Positions 33,038 to 42,460 of a DNA stretch of 64,000 nt are shown piece after piece. Origin of the DNA: Nonomuraea jiangxiensis. GTDB lineage: Bacteria > Actinomycetota > Actinomycetes > Streptosporangiales > Streptosporangiaceae. Position 1 is the stretch's first letter. Each line of letters begins with the position of its first letter. Below the pieces are notes generated by a model. That model was given only the letters and a program-made list of their open reading frames with translations. It ran no database searches and had not been told where the DNA came from. Location of the stretch: assembly GCF_900099965.1 (NCBI RefSeq), contig NZ_FNDJ01000014.1:1-64000 (forward strand), read 5' to 3'. Position numbers and translations under genes: made by a program.

Positions 33038-34543
33038 ATGACTGCCGGTACGCTCATGCCGTACGACGAAGCGCTCGATCGGTTCGAGCCGGTGCTCGGG
33101 CTGGAGACGCACGTCGAGCTGGGCACCAGGTCGAAGATGTTCTGCGGCTGCAAGACGACCTTCGGCGCCCCGCCCAACACGCAGGTCTGCCCGACCTGTC
33201 TGGCGCTGCCCGGGGCGCTGCCGGTGGCCAACGCCGCGGCCATCGAGTCGACGATCCGGATCGGGCTGGCGCTCAACTGCTCGATCGCCGAGTGGTGCCG
33301 CTTCGCCCGGAAAAACTACTTCTATCCGGACATGCCGAAGAACTACCAGATCTCGCAGTACGACGAGCCGCTCTGCTTCGACGGCTACGTCGACGTCGAG
33401 ATCGAGGGCCAGACCGTGCGGATCGAGATCGAGCGGGTGCACCTGGAGGAGGACACCGGCAAGTCCACGCACGTGGGTGGCGCGACCGGGCGCATCCACG
33501 GGGCCGACTACTCGATCGTCGACTACAACCGGGCCGGCATCCCGCTGGTCGAGATCGTGACCAAGCCGATCCCGGGCACCGACCGGATGGCGCCCGAGGT
33601 CGCCAGGGCCTACGTGACCGAGCTGCGGGAGATCATGCGTTCCCTGGGCGTCTCCGACGTGCGCATGGAGGAGGGCTCGCTGCGGTGCGACGTCAACGTC
33701 TCGCTCATGCCGCGCGGCTCCGCCGAGTGGGGCACCCGTACGGAGACCAAGAACGTCAACTCGCTGCGCAGCGTCGAGCGGGCCGTGCGGAGTGAGATCG
33801 AGCGGCAGGCGGGGATCCTCGCCGAGGGCGGCAGGATCGTTCAGGAGACCCGGCACTTCCACGAGGACACCGGCACCACCACGTCCGGCAGGTCCAAGGA
33901 GGAGGCGCAGGACTACCGCTACTTCCCCGAGCCCGACCTGGTGCCGATCGCGCCCGACCCGGCGTGGGTGGCCGAGCTGAAGGCGGCCCTGCCGGAGCTG
34001 CCGTCCGTGCGGCGTAAGCGGCTGCAGGCCGAGTGGGGGCTGTCCGACCTGGACATGCAGGCCATGCACAACGCCGACGCGATCGAGCTGGTCGAGGCCA
34101 CGGTCGCGGCGGGCGCGCCGGCGGCCGACGCGCGCAAGTGGTGGATGGGCGAGCTGGCGCGGCGGGCCAACGAGACCGGCACCACGCTGGCCGACCTGCC
34201 TATCACGCCCGCGCAGATCGCCAGGGTGACCGAGCTGGTGGCCTCGGGGTCGCTCAACGACAAGCTCGCCCGCGAGGTGCTCGACGGTGTGCTGGCCGGC
34301 GAGGGCACCCCCGACGAGGTGGTCGAGCGGCGTGGGCTGCAGATCGTCAACGACGAGGGCGAGCTTTCGGCCATCATCGACCAGGTGCTGGCCGACAACG
34401 CCGACGCGGCGGAGAAGGTCAAGGCCGGGAAGATCGCGGCGGCGGGCGCACTGGTGGGTGGCGTGATGCGGGCCAGCAAGGGCAAGGCCGACGCGGCCCG
34501 GGCCCGGCAGCTGATCCTGGAGAAGCTGGGAGTGAGCGACTGA
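33038..34543 (+). CDS. gatB: Asp-tRNA(Asn)/Glu-tRNA(Gln) amidotransferase subunit B
   Basis: A 501-residue GatB, which phosphorylates the misacylated tRNA and transfers ammonia to it. The N-terminus FEPVLGLETHVELGTRSKMF and the cysteines in FCGCKTTFG and CPTCLALPG are typical. The kinase-like core has HLEEDTGKS and DYNRAGIPLVEIV, and the C-terminal YqeY-like tail ends at LEKLGVSD. AAGGA lies about eight bases before the ATG. GatB usually follows gatA more closely. Here the ATPase remnant separates them. Confidence 0.97.
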   Translation: MTAGTLMPYDEALDRFEPVLGLETHVELGTRSKMFCGCKTTFGAPPNTQVCPTCLALPGALPVANAAAIESTIRIGLALNCSIAEWCRFARKNYFYPDMPKNYQISQYDEPLCFDGYVDVEIEGQTVRIEIERVHLEEDTGKSTHVGGATGRIHGADYSIVDYNRAGIPLVEIVTKPIPGTDRMAPEVARAYVTELREIMRSLGVSDVRMEEGSLRCDVNVSLMPRGSAEWGTRTETKNVNSLRSVERAVRSEIERQAGILAEGGRIVQETRHFHEDTGTTTSGRSKEEAQDYRYFPEPDLVPIAPDPAWVAELKAALPELPSVRRKRLQAEWGLSDLDMQAMHNADAIELVEATVAAGAPAADARKWWMGELARRANETGTTLADLPITPAQIARVTELVASGSLNDKLAREVLDGVLAGEGTPDEVVERRGLQIVNDEGELSAIIDQVLADNADAAEKVKAGKIAAAGALVGGVMRASKGKADAARARQLILEKLGVSD

Positions 34544-34977
34544 GCGAGTAGCGGCCCCCGGGCGCGGCGCTTTCCCTGAGGCGCGGCGCTTCCCTGAGGC
34601 GCGGTACTTCGCTGAGGCGCGGTGCTTCGCTGGGGGGTCGCACGTCCGGGGGTCGCAGGTCCGGGGCCACGTGCGGCGCGCCACGTGCGGCGCGCCAGGT
34701 GCGGCGCGCCAGGTGCGGCGCTCCATGCTTCGGGCGCCCGGGGTGCCACGCCCCGGGCGCACTACATCAGCGGGATTGCGTCAGCGGGACTGTGCCACGC
34801 GGCTCTGCGCCACACGGGACTGCGCCACGCGGGACTGTGCCACGCGGCTCTGTGCGAGCGGGACTGCGCCAAGCGGCCTGCGGCAGCGGTTGCTGGGGCA
34901 GCGGTCCCGCCGATCCGGACATATCGGCGGGGCCGCCCCAAGAAACCATCGACTGCGATTCCCGGGATGGGCCGTGG
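34544..34977. repeat. Cluster of three minisatellites
   Basis: No gene is supported. Array A (about 34559-34633) has four units like CTGAGGCGCGGCGCTTCC, period about 18-19. Array B (34667-34722) is exactly four 14-base units of CCACGTGCGGCGCG type. Array C (about 34768-34878) has about seven 15-base units like CACGCGGGACTGTGC. A 15-base doublet (GGGGGTCGCACGTCC type) lies between A and B. The spacer separates gatB from the convergent tctA. Confidence 0.7.
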
Positions 34978-36492
34978 TTACTCGGCGCGTGACGAAGCTG
35001 TAACCCGGCGCCGGGCCGCCAGTCCTCGGAAGAGGGGCGTGAGCAGGGCCAGGAACGCCAGCGCCAGCAGCGCCACCGCCACCGGGCTGCGCACCAGGAC
35101 GCTCACGTCGCCCGCGCCGATGGCCAGCGCCCTGCGGAGCTGGATCTCGGCCATCGGCCCGAGGATCATGCCGATCACCGCCGGGGCGACCGGCAGGCCG
35201 AAGCGCCGCATGGCGTACCCGAGCAGGCCGAGTACGTAGAGGACGAACAGGTCGACCACGGTGCCGTTCAGGGCGTAGACCCCGAGGGCGGCGAACAGGA
35301 CGATCCCGGCATACAGGTACGGACGCGGGATCCGCAGCACACGTGCCCACAGGGGCGCCAGCGGCAGGTTGAGCACCAGCAGCATCGTGTTGCCGATGAA
35401 CAGCGACGCGATCATGCCCCACACCAGCGCCGGGTTGTGGTCGAAGAGCTGGGGACCGGGCTGGAGGCCGTACTGCTGGAAGGCGGCCAGCAGGATCGCG
35501 GCCGTGGCCGAGGTGGGCAGGCCCAGGGTGAGCAGCGGGACCAGGGTGCCGGCCGCCGAGGCGTTGTTGGCCGCCTCCGGCCCGGCGACGCCCTCGATGG
35601 CACCCTTGCCGAACTCCTCGCGGGCCGCGCCGCGCGCCAGCCGCTTCTCGGCCGCGTACGACAGGAAGGTGGGGATCTCGGCCCCGCCGCCGGGCAGCGC
35701 GCCGAACGGGAAGCCCAGCGCGGTGCCGCGTATCCAGGGCCACCACGAGCGGCGCCAGTCCGCGCGGCCCATCCACGCCCGCCCCACCGGCACCACCTCG
35801 GGCATGGCGTGACGCAGCCGGGAGGCCACGTAAAGAGCCTCGCCGACCGCGAACAGGCCGACCGCGACGATCACCACGTCGATGCCGTCCAGCAGTTGCG
35901 GTATGCCCAGCGTGAGCCGCGCCTGCCCGGTCTGCTGGTCGATGCCGACGAGCCCGATCACCAGGCCGAGCCCCAGGGAGGCCAGGCCGCGCACGATCGA
36001 GCGGGACAGCACCGAGGACACGGCCGTGAAGGCAAGGATCGCCAGCGCGAAGTAGTCCTCGGGGCCGAACGCGATCGCGAAGCTCACCACGGCCGGCGCG
36101 GCCACCACGAGCAGCCCGGTGGCCAGCGTCCCGGCCACGAACGACCCGATGGCGGCCGTGGCCAGCGCCTGGGCCGCCCGCCCGCGCCGGGCCATCTTGT
36201 TGCCCTCCAGCGCGGTGATCATCGAGGACGACTCGCCGGGCGTGTTGAGCAGGATGGAGGTGGTCGAGCCGCCGTACATGCCGCCGTAGTAGATGCCCGC
36301 GAACATGATGAACGCGCTGGCCGGCGGCACCGTGAAGGTGATCGGCAGCAGCAGGGCCACGGTCATGGCGGGCCCGATGCCGGGCAGCACGCCGACCAGG
36401 GTGCCGAGCGTGACGCCGACGAGCGCGTACAGCAGGTTGACCGGGGTGAGCGCGGCGCCGAAGCCGTCGAGCAGGAGCTGGAGCGAGTCCAC
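34978..36492 (-). CDS. tctA: Tripartite tricarboxylate transporter, large permease TctA
   Basis: A 504-residue membrane protein with about eleven or twelve helices. TctA-family marks include LGTLVGVLPGIGPAMTVALL near residues 29-48, and YYGGMYGGSTTSILLNTPGE near 68-87, which is the conserved substrate-site repeat. A second copy of this motif type occurs at ALPGGGAEIPTFLSY. It forms the channel for citrate or a similar carboxylate. GTG start at 36492 directly abuts the tctB stop. Confidence 0.95.
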   Translation of the reverse strand: MDSLQLLLDGFGAALTPVNLLYALVGVTLGTLVGVLPGIGPAMTVALLLPITFTVPPASAFIMFAGIYYGGMYGGSTTSILLNTPGESSSMITALEGNKMARRGRAAQALATAAIGSFVAGTLATGLLVVAAPAVVSFAIAFGPEDYFALAILAFTAVSSVLSRSIVRGLASLGLGLVIGLVGIDQQTGQARLTLGIPQLLDGIDVVIVAVGLFAVGEALYVASRLRHAMPEVVPVGRAWMGRADWRRSWWPWIRGTALGFPFGALPGGGAEIPTFLSYAAEKRLARGAAREEFGKGAIEGVAGPEAANNASAAGTLVPLLTLGLPTSATAAILLAAFQQYGLQPGPQLFDHNPALVWGMIASLFIGNTMLLVLNLPLAPLWARVLRIPRPYLYAGIVLFAALGVYALNGTVVDLFVLYVLGLLGYAMRRFGLPVAPAVIGMILGPMAEIQLRRALAIGAGDVSVLVRSPVAVALLALAFLALLTPLFRGLAARRRVTASSRAE

Positions 36493-36978
36493 TCAGATCA
36501 CCCCCGTCAGCGGCCCGCCGGGCAGGGAGACGCCCAGGCCCTTGACGAACAGCAGGTACGTCGCCACCCCCATGACCACCGAGATCCCGGCCGCGCGCAG
36601 CTTGTGCTCGGCCCCGAGGACCACCGACAGCCCGAAGAACAGCAGGGCGGCGCCGACGATCCAGCCGAGCACGTTCAGCAGCGCCGCGAACGCCAGGAAG
36701 ATCCCGCTGACCAGCCCGACGCTCCGCCAGTCCGTGGGCGCGTCCACGTCCACGTCCTCGCTCTCCTCGGGATCGGCCCGCCCGCCGCGTACGACGTCGA
36801 TCACGTAACACAGGCCGACGACCACCATGGCCCCGCCGACCAGCATGGGGAAGAACCGCGGCCCGAGGCCGAGCTGGGAGGCCGCCGCCGAGACGTCCAG
36901 CGTCCCGACCACGACGAGCACTCCCAGCACCAGCACCACGACCGCCAGCCCGAGCTCGGGCCGCCACCAGCGAGACAT
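36493..36978 (-). CDS. tctB: Tripartite tricarboxylate transporter, small permease TctB
   Basis: A 161-residue protein with four hydrophobic helices and a charged loop (DPEESEDVDVD) between helices 2 and 3. The sequence GPRFFPMLVGGAMVV is typical of TctB. The ATG at 36978 overlaps the tctC stop by one base (TGATG), and its stop touches the tctA start, so the operon order is tctC-tctB-tctA. The longer upstream frame lies inside tctC and is not real. Confidence 0.92.
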   Translation of the reverse strand: MSRWWRPELGLAVVVLVLGVLVVVGTLDVSAAASQLGLGPRFFPMLVGGAMVVVGLCYVIDVVRGGRADPEESEDVDVDAPTDWRSVGLVSGIFLAFAALLNVLGWIVGAALLFFGLSVVLGAEHKLRAAGISVVMGVATYLLFVKGLGVSLPGGPLTGVI

Positions 36979-37946
36979 CAGGAAACGAGCCCCATCTCGG
37001 CGATGATGGCCTTGACCCGGGTCTGCTCGGCCGCCAGGTAGTCGGCGAACGGCTGCCCGGTCTGGAACGAGTCGATCCAGCCGTTCTTGGTCACCGCGTC
37101 CTTCCACGGCTGCGAGCCGTGCATCTTGGTGACCAGGTCGGTCAGTGCCGTCTTGTCGGCGTCGGAGAGCCCGGCGGGGGCGACGAAGCCGCGCCAGTTG
37201 GCCAGCTCCACGTCCAGGCCGCCTTCCTTGAGCGTGGGAACGTCCAGGTCGGCGATGCGCTCACCGGACGTCACGCCCAGCGCGCGCAGCTTGCCCGACT
37301 TCACGTGCTCCGCGAACTCGGACACGCCCGAGATGCCCGCGCTGACCTTGTTGCCGAGCAGCTCGTTCAGCGCCTCGCCGCCGCCGGAGTGGGCGATGTA
37401 GTTGACCTGCTTGGGGTCCACGCCCGCGGCCTTGGCCATCAGCCCGGCCACGATGTGGTCGGTGCCGCCCGCCGAACCGCCCGAGATGGACACCTTCGCC
37501 GGGTCGGCCTTCCAGGCCGCCACCATGTCCGCCAGCGTCTTGAAGGGCGAGGCGGCCGGTACGACGACGATCTCGTACTCCTCGGTCAGCTTGGCGATGG
37601 GCGTCGTCTCGGTCAGCGTGACCTTCGACTTGTTCTGCTCGATGGCGCCCACCATGACCAGGCCCATGGTCATCAGCAGGTTGCCGTTGCCCTGCTCGCC
37701 CGCGAGCTGTGCGAGGCCGATCGTGCCGCCCGCGCCGGGCACGTTGTAAACCTCGACCTTGCGGCTGGGATCGGCGGCCTTGAAGGCCTGCTCCGCCACC
37801 CGCGACGTCTGGTCCCAGCCGCCACCGGGCGCGGCCGGAGCCATGATTCGCAACGTGGAACTCGCGGAGGTCGTCGAGCCGCCGCCGCAGCCGGTCAGGG
37901 CGCCGAGAGAGAGCGCCGCGAGGGCGGCCAGCACGCGCATGCGCAT
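36978..37946 (-). CDS. tctC: Tripartite tricarboxylate transporter, solute-binding lipoprotein TctC
   Basis: A 322-residue periplasmic-type binding protein. The N-terminus has a lipoprotein signal, with lipobox LTGC and the modified cysteine at residue 20. The mature part has IMAPAAPGGGWDQTSR and VYNVPGAGGTIGL, the phosphate-like carboxylate clamp of Bug/TctC proteins. ATG 37946 is chosen because GGAG lies five bases upstream and the signal begins there. It is the first gene of its operon, divergent from the sensor kinase. Confidence 0.94.
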   Translation of the reverse strand: MRMRVLAALAALSLGALTGCGGGSTTSASSTLRIMAPAAPGGGWDQTSRVAEQAFKAADPSRKVEVYNVPGAGGTIGLAQLAGEQGNGNLLMTMGLVMVGAIEQNKSKVTLTETTPIAKLTEEYEIVVVPAASPFKTLADMVAAWKADPAKVSISGGSAGGTDHIVAGLMAKAAGVDPKQVNYIAHSGGGEALNELLGNKVSAGISGVSEFAEHVKSGKLRALGVTSGERIADLDVPTLKEGGLDVELANWRGFVAPAGLSDADKTALTDLVTKMHGSQPWKDAVTKNGWIDSFQTGQPFADYLAAEQTRVKAIIAEMGLVS

Positions 37947-37965
37947 GGTCACTCCAAGGGGGGAT

Positions 37966-37993
37966 TTCACCGTCATAAAACTGGGATGGTGAA
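37966..37993. promoter_or_regulatory. Inverted repeat upstream of tctC
   Basis: TTCACC at 37966-37971 and GGTGAA at 37988-37993 are 22 bases apart centre to centre, two helical turns. TTATGA on the minus strand inside may be the tctC -10 box. It is a candidate site for the response regulator. Confidence 0.4.
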
Positions 37994-38082
37994 CCTCAGG
38001 CCCCTGCCCGTCGAGCCTTTGCGCGGTTGCCGTCATAGTGGTCGTATTGGTCGCGACCTGGCTGTGACCTGGCTTTGTTTGC

Positions 38083-39669
38083 ATGTGGACCGTGAGAAGG
38101 CTGCGTGAGGCCTCCCTCGGGACCCAGCTGTTCGCCCTCCAGATGGTGATCGTGATCCTTGCCGTCGGGGGGACCGCGGGCGTGTGGGCCGAACACACCC
38201 GCAATCAGCTCGACGCGCTGCACCAGCAGCGGGCGCTGGCCATCGCGCAGTCGGTGGCCGCGCTCCCGGAGGTGCGCGCGGCCTTCGAGCTGGAAAGGCC
38301 CGAGACGGTGCTGCAACCGCTGGCGATGAGCGTCCAGCACGAGACCGGCGCCGACTACGTCGTGATCGCCAACACCGAGCAGAAGAGGTACGCCCATCCG
38401 AACGCCGCGCTGATCGGCCGGCAGCTGTCCACCGACGGCACCGCTGTCCTGCGCACCGGCCGGAGCTGGGTCGGCACCGAGACCGGCACGATCGGCACCA
38501 CGGTCAGGGGTAAGACCCCCATCCGCGACGAATACGGCAACGTCATCGGCCTGGTCTCGGTCGGCGTGCTGGAGACCACGGTCGTCGGGCAGCTCGGCGC
38601 CGCCCTGCCGCCGCTCGTCTGGACGGCGGCGGCGGTGCTGCTGGCCGGGCTCGGGCTGGCCGCGCTGATCACCGCGCGGGTGCGCAGGCAGACGTTCGGC
38701 CTGGAGCCGAGGGAGATCGCCGCCCTGCTGGAGCAGCGCGAGGGCGTGCTGCACGGCGTCAAGGAGGGCGTGCTCGCGCTCGACCTGGCCGGCCGTGTCA
38801 CCCTGGTCAACGACGCCGCACGCGAGCTGCTCGGCGACGTGCCCATCGGCCCCGGCGAGGACCTGACCCGGCTGCCGGTCTCCGACCGCATGCGCGACGT
38901 GCTCGGCGGCGCCGACCCTGGCGCGGACCGCGTGGTGCTGCACGGCGAGCGCGTGCTGGTGCTCAACCGCACCCCGGTGTCGGTACGCGGCCAGCACCGC
39001 GGCTGGGTGGTCACCCTCCGGGACCGTACGGAGCTGGTCCGCCTCGCCCGCGAGCTCGACGACACCAGCAGCGCGACCGAGGCGCTGCGGGCCCAGGCAC
39101 ACGAGTTCGCCAATCGCATGCACACCGTCGTGGGCCTGCTGGAGCTGGGCGAGCACGAGGCGGCCGTCGGCTACATCACCCGGAGCACGGGCGGCTCCTA
39201 CGCCGCCGACCTGCGCGAACGCGTCCAGGACCCGACCCTGGCCGCCCTGCTGCTGGCCAAGTCCGCCGAGGCGGCCGAGCGCGGGGCCAGGCTCGTGCTG
39301 TCCGACGACTCGGCCGTGCCCCCGGGCCTGCTCGGCGACCCGCAGGACGCGGTCCTGGTGGTCGGCAACCTGGTCGCGAACGCCATCGACGCCCTGGACG
39401 GGGCCGAGGGCACGATCGAGGTGTCGGTCCAGGCCGACGCGGGCGGGCTGCGGGTGCGGGTCGGGGACTCGGGTCCCGGCATCGCGCCGGACCTGGTGGA
39501 AGAGGTGTTCAGGGAGGGGTTCACCACCAAGGCCGCCCAGTCGGGGCCGCGCGGGCTCGGCCTGGCGCTCACCCGGCAGGCGTGCCTGCGCAGAGGCGGC
39601 TGGGTGCGGGTGAACAACTCCGGCGGCGCGGTCTTCACGGCCCTGCTCCCGGCCAGGACGCGGCCATGA
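38083..39669 (+). CDS. CitA/DcuS-type sensor histidine kinase
   Basis: A 528-residue membrane kinase. Helices at about 17-36 and 178-200 flank an extracytoplasmic PDC/CitAP-like sensor with GADYVVIAN and RYAHPNAALIG, known in this family to bind citrate or C4-dicarboxylates. A PAS-like domain follows (about 220-310). The phospho-acceptor is the His in AHEFANRMHTVVGLLELG, and the ATPase has NLVANAIDA, DSGPGI and GLGLALTRQ. It is divergent from tctCBA and followed by its response regulator, so it very likely senses the transported carboxylate. Confidence 0.93.
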   Translation: MWTVRRLREASLGTQLFALQMVIVILAVGGTAGVWAEHTRNQLDALHQQRALAIAQSVAALPEVRAAFELERPETVLQPLAMSVQHETGADYVVIANTEQKRYAHPNAALIGRQLSTDGTAVLRTGRSWVGTETGTIGTTVRGKTPIRDEYGNVIGLVSVGVLETTVVGQLGAALPPLVWTAAAVLLAGLGLAALITARVRRQTFGLEPREIAALLEQREGVLHGVKEGVLALDLAGRVTLVNDAARELLGDVPIGPGEDLTRLPVSDRMRDVLGGADPGADRVVLHGERVLVLNRTPVSVRGQHRGWVVTLRDRTELVRLARELDDTSSATEALRAQAHEFANRMHTVVGLLELGEHEAAVGYITRSTGGSYAADLRERVQDPTLAALLLAKSAEAAERGARLVLSDDSAVPPGLLGDPQDAVLVVGNLVANAIDALDGAEGTIEVSVQADAGGLRVRVGDSGPGIAPDLVEEVFREGFTTKAAQSGPRGLGLALTRQACLRRGGWVRVNNSGGAVFTALLPARTRP

Positions 39670-39691
39670 GGACGGCGGGGGAGGGGTGGTC

Positions 39692-40351
39692 ATGAGCGAC
39701 ACGCGGGTGCTGGTGGTGGACGACGACTTCATGGTCGCCCGCATCCACAGTGGCTACGTGTCCCGCGTGCCCGGCTTCCGCGTCGTCTCGGTCGCCCACA
39801 ACGGCGCCGACGCGCTCGCCGCCGTGGCCGAGTCGCGGCCCGACCTCGTACTGCTGGACATCTACCTGCCCGACATGTCGGGCCTGGACGTGCTCAAGGC
39901 CCTCACCGGCGTGGACGTCCTCATGATCAGCGCCGCCCGCGACGTGCCCACGGTCCGCGAGGCCATGCGCGGCGGCGCGGTCAACTACCTCATCAAGCCG
40001 TTCACCGCCGCGGCGCTGAGCGAGCGGCTCCGCCAGTACGCCGACACCCGCAGGCGGCTGACCGCCATCGGCCCCGAAGCACGCCAGGACGATGTGGATC
40101 GGCTTTTCGGCACCAAAACGATCGCATCCATGCCGAAAGGGTTGTCCACCGCCACCTGCGCGCTGGTCGCCGATACGCTGCGGGAGGCGGGCCGGGACCT
40201 GTCGGCGGCCGAGACGGCCCAGCTCACGGGCCTGTCGCGGGTGAGCGCCCGCCGCTATCTCGAATATCTCTGTGGGGCCGGGCAAGCAGAGCTGCGCCCG
40301 CGCTACGGCACGGCCGGACGACCCGAACATCGCTACCGGTGGCTAGGTTGA
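39692..40351 (+). CDS. CitB/DcuR-type response regulator
   Basis: A 219-residue regulator. The receiver domain has VVDDDFMV, the phospho-Asp in VLLDIYLPD (about residue 52) and the late Lys in LIKPF. The C-terminal part contains a helix-turn-helix of the kind seen in CitB-family regulators (LSRVSARRYLEYL). I start at ATG 39692, where GGAGGGG is about six bases upstream. It should activate tctCBA. The perfect TTGACA overlapping its stop has no matching -10 box. Confidence 0.92.
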   Translation: MSDTRVLVVDDDFMVARIHSGYVSRVPGFRVVSVAHNGADALAAVAESRPDLVLLDIYLPDMSGLDVLKALTGVDVLMISAARDVPTVREAMRGGAVNYLIKPFTAAALSERLRQYADTRRRLTAIGPEARQDDVDRLFGTKTIASMPKGLSTATCALVADTLREAGRDLSAAETAQLTGLSRVSARRYLEYLCGAGQAELRPRYGTAGRPEHRYRWLG

Positions 40352-40373
40352 CACATTTCCGTAGCCATTTCCC

Positions 40374-40404
40374 GTGACATATGCGGATGCGCGTGCCTTA
40401 CTGT
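40374..40404 (+). promoter_or_regulatory. Possible promoter of the VanW gene
   Basis: GTGACA at 40374-40379 and TACTGT at 40399-40404 are separated by 19 bases. The spacing is long, so the call is weak. Confidence 0.3.
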
Positions 40405-40443
40405 TGCCTGAGACTTGGCTGCGGACCGGGAGGAGATTGAGGC

Positions 40444-42432
40444 GTGCGAAACGCCGGACCGATCGAATCACCGACCGACCCGTTCGCCTCGGTGCCCCTG
40501 CCCACGTCGGGTGTCTCCAGAAAGCCGCGGATCGAAGGTCTCCCCCCGGGCGTCTCCCGGGACATCTTCGGACCGCAGGACAGGCAGGAGCCCCGGCCGG
40601 CCCAAGGCCCGAGTGCCCCGGGCGGTCCTTCGAACGGCGCGCTGCCCCCGGCGGCGCAGCCGGCGCAGCCATGGCCGATGACCGACAAGGAGCCGCAGGC
40701 GCCGGTGTTCGGCGCGGCGGGCCCCGCTGAGCGGGCCTCCGCCTACGAGCCCGAGCCGCCGCGGCGGCGCCGGCTCATCACGACCGTGATCTCGCTCCTG
40801 GTGATCCTGGCGGCCCTGGCCTACGTCGTGCCCGCCGTACTCATGTCGGGCTCGGTGCTGCGCGGCACCTACGTGGCCGGCGTGGACATCGGCGGCCTGA
40901 CCGTGACCCAGGCGGCCGAGAAGCTGCGTTCGGAGCTCGGCGCCAAGCTGAGCAAGCCGGTCGTGGTCGACGTCGGCGGCCGGAAGGAGTCCGTCCAGGC
41001 CGACGAGGCCGGGCTGGAGCTCGACGTGGTCGGCACGATCGGGCAGGCGCCCAGCGGGTTCCCCAGCCCGCAGGAGGTGTGGCGGGGGCTGACCGGCACG
41101 ACCCAGCTGCAGCCCAAGGTCACCATCGACGCCTCCCAGCTCACCAGGACCATCGAGGGCCTGGCGGAGGCCGCCGACAAGCCCGCGCACGAGGGCCGGG
41201 TGACCTTCACCGGGCTGGTGCCCAAGGCCCGCATGCCCCAGGACGGCGTGCTGCTCGACCGCGACGACGCCGTGCGCCGGGTCGGCGACGCCTTCCTGCG
41301 CGGTGGCGGCACCGTGGTCCTCACGCTCCGGCCGGCCAAGCCCGTCACCAGCCCCGAGGCGGTCGAGGAGGCGCTGGCCAAGGCCAAGCAGGCCGTGGCC
41401 GCGCCCATCACGCTGGCCCTGGGCGACAAGCAGGCACAGGTCTCCCCGGCCCTGATCGCCCAGAACCTGACCTACAACTCCGACGGCGGCGGCGGGCTCG
41501 CGCCGCAGTTCGACGCCAAGGCCGTGCTGGGCGTCCTGGAGGGAAGCCTGGTCGACGCCGCGCAGCAGCCACGCGACGCCACCTACGAGATCGTGGCCGG
41601 CCGGCCGGTGCTGGTGCCCTCCCGCACCGGGCGGGGGGTCAACGACAAGCTGCTGGCCAGGGACGCCGAGAAGGTGTTCGACGAGGGCGGGAACCGTACG
41701 ATCCCGGTGCGGCTGGGCGTCGTCGCCCCGACCGTCACCACCGAGCAGGTGAGCGACCTCGGCATCAAGGAGGAGGTGGCCTCCTTCACCACGATGTTCG
41801 AGTGCTGCCTGCCGCGCGCGAAGAACATCCAGCGCATGGCCGAGGAGCTCGACGGCCACCTGGTGAAGCCGGGCGAGACGTTCTCGATCAACGAGGTCAT
41901 CGGCCCGCGCACGGTCGAGGACGGCTACGTCGAGGCCGGGCAGATCGTCGGCGGCCGGATGGTGAACATCGTCGGCGGCGGCACCTCCCAGTTCGCCACC
42001 ACCATGTACAACGCGGCGTTCTTCGGCGGGTACGAGGACGTCGAGCACCAGCCCATGGACTTCTACGCCCCCCGCTACCCCGCCGGGCGCGACGCCGCGC
42101 TGCTCTACCCGTCCCTTGACCTGAAGTGGCGCAACGACTCCGAGACCGGCGTGCTGATCAAGACCGCCTTCACCGACACCTCGGTCACGGTCACGCTGTG
42201 GGGCACCAAGCTCTACAAGATCGAGGCGGTGGAGTCGCAGCGGCGCGACTTCACCCCGTTCCGCAGCGAGACCAGCGACGCGGCCGGCTGCGTGCCCACG
42301 AACGGCCAGCAGGGCTTCACCATCGACGTCACCCGGGTGTTCACCCAGGACGGCAAGGTCGTCAAGAAGGACCCCAAGCTGACCACGGAATATCGGCCGC
42401 AGCCCCAGGTGACCTGCACCGCCGCCGGCTGA
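40444..42432 (+). CDS. VanW-family cell-envelope protein
   Basis: A 662-residue single-pass membrane protein. The first 110 residues are Pro-rich and cytoplasmic, followed by a membrane helix at about 113-138. Outside are peptidoglycan-binding-like repeats (PG_binding_4 type; YVAGVDIGGLTVTQAAEKL), and then the VanW domain (about 430-570) with FSINEVIGPRT, GGGTSQFATTMYNAAF and DLKWRNDS. VanW-domain proteins accompany cell-wall and some glycopeptide-resistance loci, with no known reaction. GTG start, with GGGAGGAG about eight bases upstream. No vanA-like ligase is nearby, so no resistance role is implied. Confidence 0.9.
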   Translation: MRNAGPIESPTDPFASVPLPTSGVSRKPRIEGLPPGVSRDIFGPQDRQEPRPAQGPSAPGGPSNGALPPAAQPAQPWPMTDKEPQAPVFGAAGPAERASAYEPEPPRRRRLITTVISLLVILAALAYVVPAVLMSGSVLRGTYVAGVDIGGLTVTQAAEKLRSELGAKLSKPVVVDVGGRKESVQADEAGLELDVVGTIGQAPSGFPSPQEVWRGLTGTTQLQPKVTIDASQLTRTIEGLAEAADKPAHEGRVTFTGLVPKARMPQDGVLLDRDDAVRRVGDAFLRGGGTVVLTLRPAKPVTSPEAVEEALAKAKQAVAAPITLALGDKQAQVSPALIAQNLTYNSDGGGGLAPQFDAKAVLGVLEGSLVDAAQQPRDATYEIVAGRPVLVPSRTGRGVNDKLLARDAEKVFDEGGNRTIPVRLGVVAPTVTTEQVSDLGIKEEVASFTTMFECCLPRAKNIQRMAEELDGHLVKPGETFSINEVIGPRTVEDGYVEAGQIVGGRMVNIVGGGTSQFATTMYNAAFFGGYEDVEHQPMDFYAPRYPAGRDAALLYPSLDLKWRNDSETGVLIKTAFTDTSVTVTLWGTKLYKIEAVESQRRDFTPFRSETSDAAGCVPTNGQQGFTIDVTRVFTQDGKVVKKDPKLTTEYRPQPQVTCTAAG

Positions 42433-42460
42433 CCGAGCGGGAGAGGGCAGCCGCCCTGGG

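Noticed and set aside
34768..34878. CRISPR-like repeat array
   Set aside because: The 15-bp units are contiguous with no unique spacers, and no cas genes are present, so this is a minisatellite.
34781..36967. Minus-strand protein with VAQSR pentapeptide repeats
   Set aside because: The repeats come from reading the 15-bp minisatellite in frame. The rest of the frame is a shadow of tctA in another phase.
40348..40353. Perfect TTGACA as a -35 box for the VanW gene
   Set aside because: No acceptable -10 box lies 16-19 bases downstream. It overlaps the response regulator stop codon and is probably chance.
40444..42432. Glycopeptide resistance locus because of VanW
   Set aside because: VanW-domain proteins are widespread envelope proteins. 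No vanHAX, vanY or matching sensor pair lies nearby.
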